NCBI GenBank assembly: GCA_910575405.1
Contig: CAJTER010000020.1
Location: 1-64,000, forward strand
Reading direction: 5' to 3'
Length of the DNA: 64,000 nt
From: Clostridia bacterium
GTDB taxonomy: Bacteria > Bacillota > Clostridia > Peptostreptococcales > Anaerovoracaceae
The position numbers and the translations under genes were made by a program. The first letter of the stretch is position 1; the number at the start of each line of letters is the position of its first letter. Of this stretch, positions 62,391 to 64,000 are shown piece by piece. The notes under the pieces are model-generated. The model did no database searches and was not told the origin of the DNA. It saw nothing but the letters and a program-made list of their open reading frames with translations.

Positions 62391-64000
62391 TCAGCCCACT
62401 GCCGGAAGCGGACAGTCCTTGTAGTTTTTCGCTACTTCCATCGCCCTGGCGAACTCATCCCGATACCGAAAGACGATCTCCACCTTTTTGTCCTCATAGA
62501 TGAGTATTTTATCTACCAGAGCCAGAAGGATGCGGCGGTCAAGCTCCTGCACATTCTCATACTGTGCGAAAACCTGTACCCATGCCCGGTTCTGGCTGCC
62601 CATCGCGGCGGCGTCCTGCTGTTCCCGTTTCAGCCGCTTCACGGCCTCCTGCTTCTCCTCGATCAGTCCCCGGTAGTTCTCCCGGAAGTCGGTGTACTCC
62701 GCCTTGTTGATGATACCTTCCACGAAGTTCTCATAGAGGCCCAGCTCCAGCTTTTTGTATCGCTGGATCTCCTCCTCAAGCCGGGTCATCTGCGCCTCAT
62801 AGCTGAACACCTTGCGGTCCCGCTGGGGGAGGCTGTCTATGAAGCGCAGCACCTTATCCAGATGAAGCACCACCTCGATCTGGTCGTGGACGGCGTGGAA
62901 CACGATCTCCGCCAGCTTTGCCTCGCTGAAGGAGTGGGGGCTGCATTCGTGGGTGCGCTTGTTGTGGGAGCAGTTGTAGTAGACATACGCCTTGCCCTTC
63001 GCCCTCTGCGTCTTGCGGATCATGGTATTCTGACAGTCCCCGCAGAACAGGTAGCCGGAGAACAGGTCGTGCTTTTCGCTGTCCCTGCCGCACCGCATAT
63101 CCCGGCGCATCAGCTCCGCCACGGCTTCAAAGTCGGTGCAGGAGATGATGGGGTCGTGGGCGTTCTCCACCCGCACCCAGTCTGTCTCCTCCTTGGGGCG
63201 CGTCACCCGGACTTTATGGTTCGGCGTCCCCCGCCGCCCCTGGACGAGTACCCCGGTGTAGACGATGTTGGAGAGTATCCGCTTGACGGTCACATACTCC
63301 CACTCCGGCCGCTCCTTCGTGCGGAAGGCCGTCTCAAAGTGTGCGCCCTGCATCCGTTTGTACTCCATCGGCGTGGGGATGCCGCTGGTGTTGAGCCGTC
63401 TCGCGATCTTCAGGATGGGGAAACCGTCCTTATACATCCCGAAGATCAGGGAAACGACATCGGCTGCCGCCTCATCCACCAGCAGGCGGTTCTTATCCTG
63501 CGGGGCTTTCCGATACCCGAAGGGGACGAAGCTGCCCACATACTCGCCCTTCTTGCGCTTGACCTCCAGGCTGGTGCGTATCTTGATGGAGATGTCGCGG
63601 CAGTAGATGTCATTTACCAGGTTTTTGAAAGGAAGGGTGATGACATCGGTACTGCTTCCGGGCGCCATGCTGTCGTAGTTGTCGTTGATGGCGATATAGC
63701 GGATGCCCATCGCCGGGAATATCTTCTCCAGGTAGTTCCCGGCGTCGATATAGTTCCGTGAGAACCTGCTCAGGTCCTTGCTGACGGCGCAGTCGATACG
63801 CCCGGAACGCATATCCTGGATCATCCTCTGAAAGCCGGGACGGTCCGTGTTGCTGCCGGTCTCACCATCGTCGATGTAGGTGTCCACCAGCTCAAGGTCG
63901 TCGTGGCCCTCTATGTAAGCCAGACAGATGGCCCGCTGGCTCTGGATGCTGTTGGATTCCATGCGGTCAGCATCCTCTCTGGATAACCGGGCATAGATGC
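62391..64000 (-). CDS. Large serine recombinase, tandem set member 3 (5' end outside window)
   Basis: The visible 535 residues run to the window edge at YARLSREDADRMES, which contains the catalytic serine, so only the first few residues are missing. DDGETGSNTDRPGFQRM, KDLSRFSRNYIDAGNYLEKI and a zinc ribbon (CGDCQNTMI) are present. It is transcriptionally first in the tandem set. Confidence 0.92.
   Translation of the reverse strand, partial: IYARLSREDADRMESNSIQSQRAICLAYIEGHDDLELVDTYIDDGETGSNTDRPGFQRMIQDMRSGRIDCAVSKDLSRFSRNYIDAGNYLEKIFPAMGIRYIAINDNYDSMAPGSSTDVITLPFKNLVNDIYCRDISIKIRTSLEVKRKKGEYVGSFVPFGYRKAPQDKNRLLVDEAAADVVSLIFGMYKDGFPILKIARRLNTSGIPTPMEYKRMQGAHFETAFRTKERPEWEYVTVKRILSNIVYTGVLVQGRRGTPNHKVRVTRPKEETDWVRVENAHDPIISCTDFEAVAELMRRDMRCGRDSEKHDLFSGYLFCGDCQNTMIRKTQRAKGKAYVYYNCSHNKRTHECSPHSFSEAKLAEIVFHAVHDQIEVVLHLDKVLRFIDSLPQRDRKVFSYEAQMTRLEEEIQRYKKLELGLYENFVEGIINKAEYTDFRENYRGLIEEKQEAVKRLKREQQDAAAMGSQNRAWVQVFAQYENVQELDRRILLALVDKILIYEDKKVEIVFRYRDEFARAMEVAKNYKDCPLPAVG

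Larger units (their letters stand above)
56959..64000 (-). mobile_element. Nested mobile elements with serine recombinases (right end open)
   Basis: Starting at the broken flavodoxin, the window holds a frameshifted element protein, a recombinase lacking its catalytic N-terminus, and three more large serine recombinases in tandem, all on the minus strand. The truncated recombinase abuts the tandem set at about 58,978, which suggests that the tandem element inserted into the first one. The right boundary is beyond the window. The 240 bases at 56,959-57,202 hold no gene that I can support. Confidence 0.7.

Noticed and set aside
62130-63761. Long plus-strand open frame (543 codons) opposite recombinase genes
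   Set aside because: It lies antisense to two clear recombinases, has no ribosome binding site and is His/Pro/Leu-rich, as expected from the complement of GC-rich coding DNA.

Overview
The window looks like the chromosome of an anaerobic Clostridia-type Bacillota. The evidence is the order spoVG / murC / truncated glmU / prs / pth / mfd, strong GGAGG ribosome binding sites, family matches to Clostridia, and several Clostridia-type mobile elements. No rRNA, tRNA or CRISPR array was seen. Species cannot be named from this sequence alone.

Layout. (1) 1-137: start of an IS3-type transposase that appears to cut the end of a prophage head protease. (2) 201-22,831: a prophage read right to left. 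Its early and replication genes are at 14-22.4 kb (sigma-like factor, DUF2800 nuclease, DUF2815 ssDNA-binding protein, family A polymerase, primase-helicase, VRR-NUC, SNF2 helicase). An HNH nuclease and the small terminase follow at 11-12 kb, an accessory block at 3.8-11 kb, then large terminase, portal and protease. Capsid and tail genes would lie to the left, outside the window. The accessory block holds two DNA methyltransferases (one with an amber stop), an amidoligase with a gamma-glutamylcyclotransferase-like partner, DUF4314 and small proteins. It also holds a strongly folding non-coding stretch and a promoter cassette that recurs three times. (3) 22.9-27.5 kb: an AT-rich island with broken regulators (a TetR/winged-helix chimera, a frameshifted WYL regulator), a KTR Cys-rich protein, an MFS exporter and a UDG-like protein. 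(4) 27.5-46.7 kb: mostly core genes (rlmD-like, tgt, cytidylate-kinase-like, murC, spoVG, prs, pth, mfd). Between them lie a TetR/DHA2 exporter pair, a candidate toxin-antitoxin pair, an orphan vanG-like cluster (vanW, D-Ala-D-X ligase, vanXY-like peptidase) and a divergent DDAH-like hydrolase. (5) 46.7-56 kb: a probable catabolic or detoxification region with DUF3237, two YtcJ-like amidohydrolases, an MFS carrier, an AraC regulator, and a flavin/Fe-S ene-reductase with its own TetR. (6) 56.2-64 kb: a decapitated two-domain flavodoxin, then nested mobile DNA with a frameshifted element protein, an N-terminally truncated large serine recombinase and three more in tandem, the last leaving the window.

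Most genes are on the minus strand. The plus-strand genes (DDAH, spoVG, AraC, second TetR) are each divergent from a minus-strand gene and have clear sigma-A type promoters. The strongest leads are the accessory block of the prophage, the 11-bp-pitch repeat promoter at 22.8 kb, the orphan vanG-like cluster with a leader hairpin, and the stacked serine recombinases.
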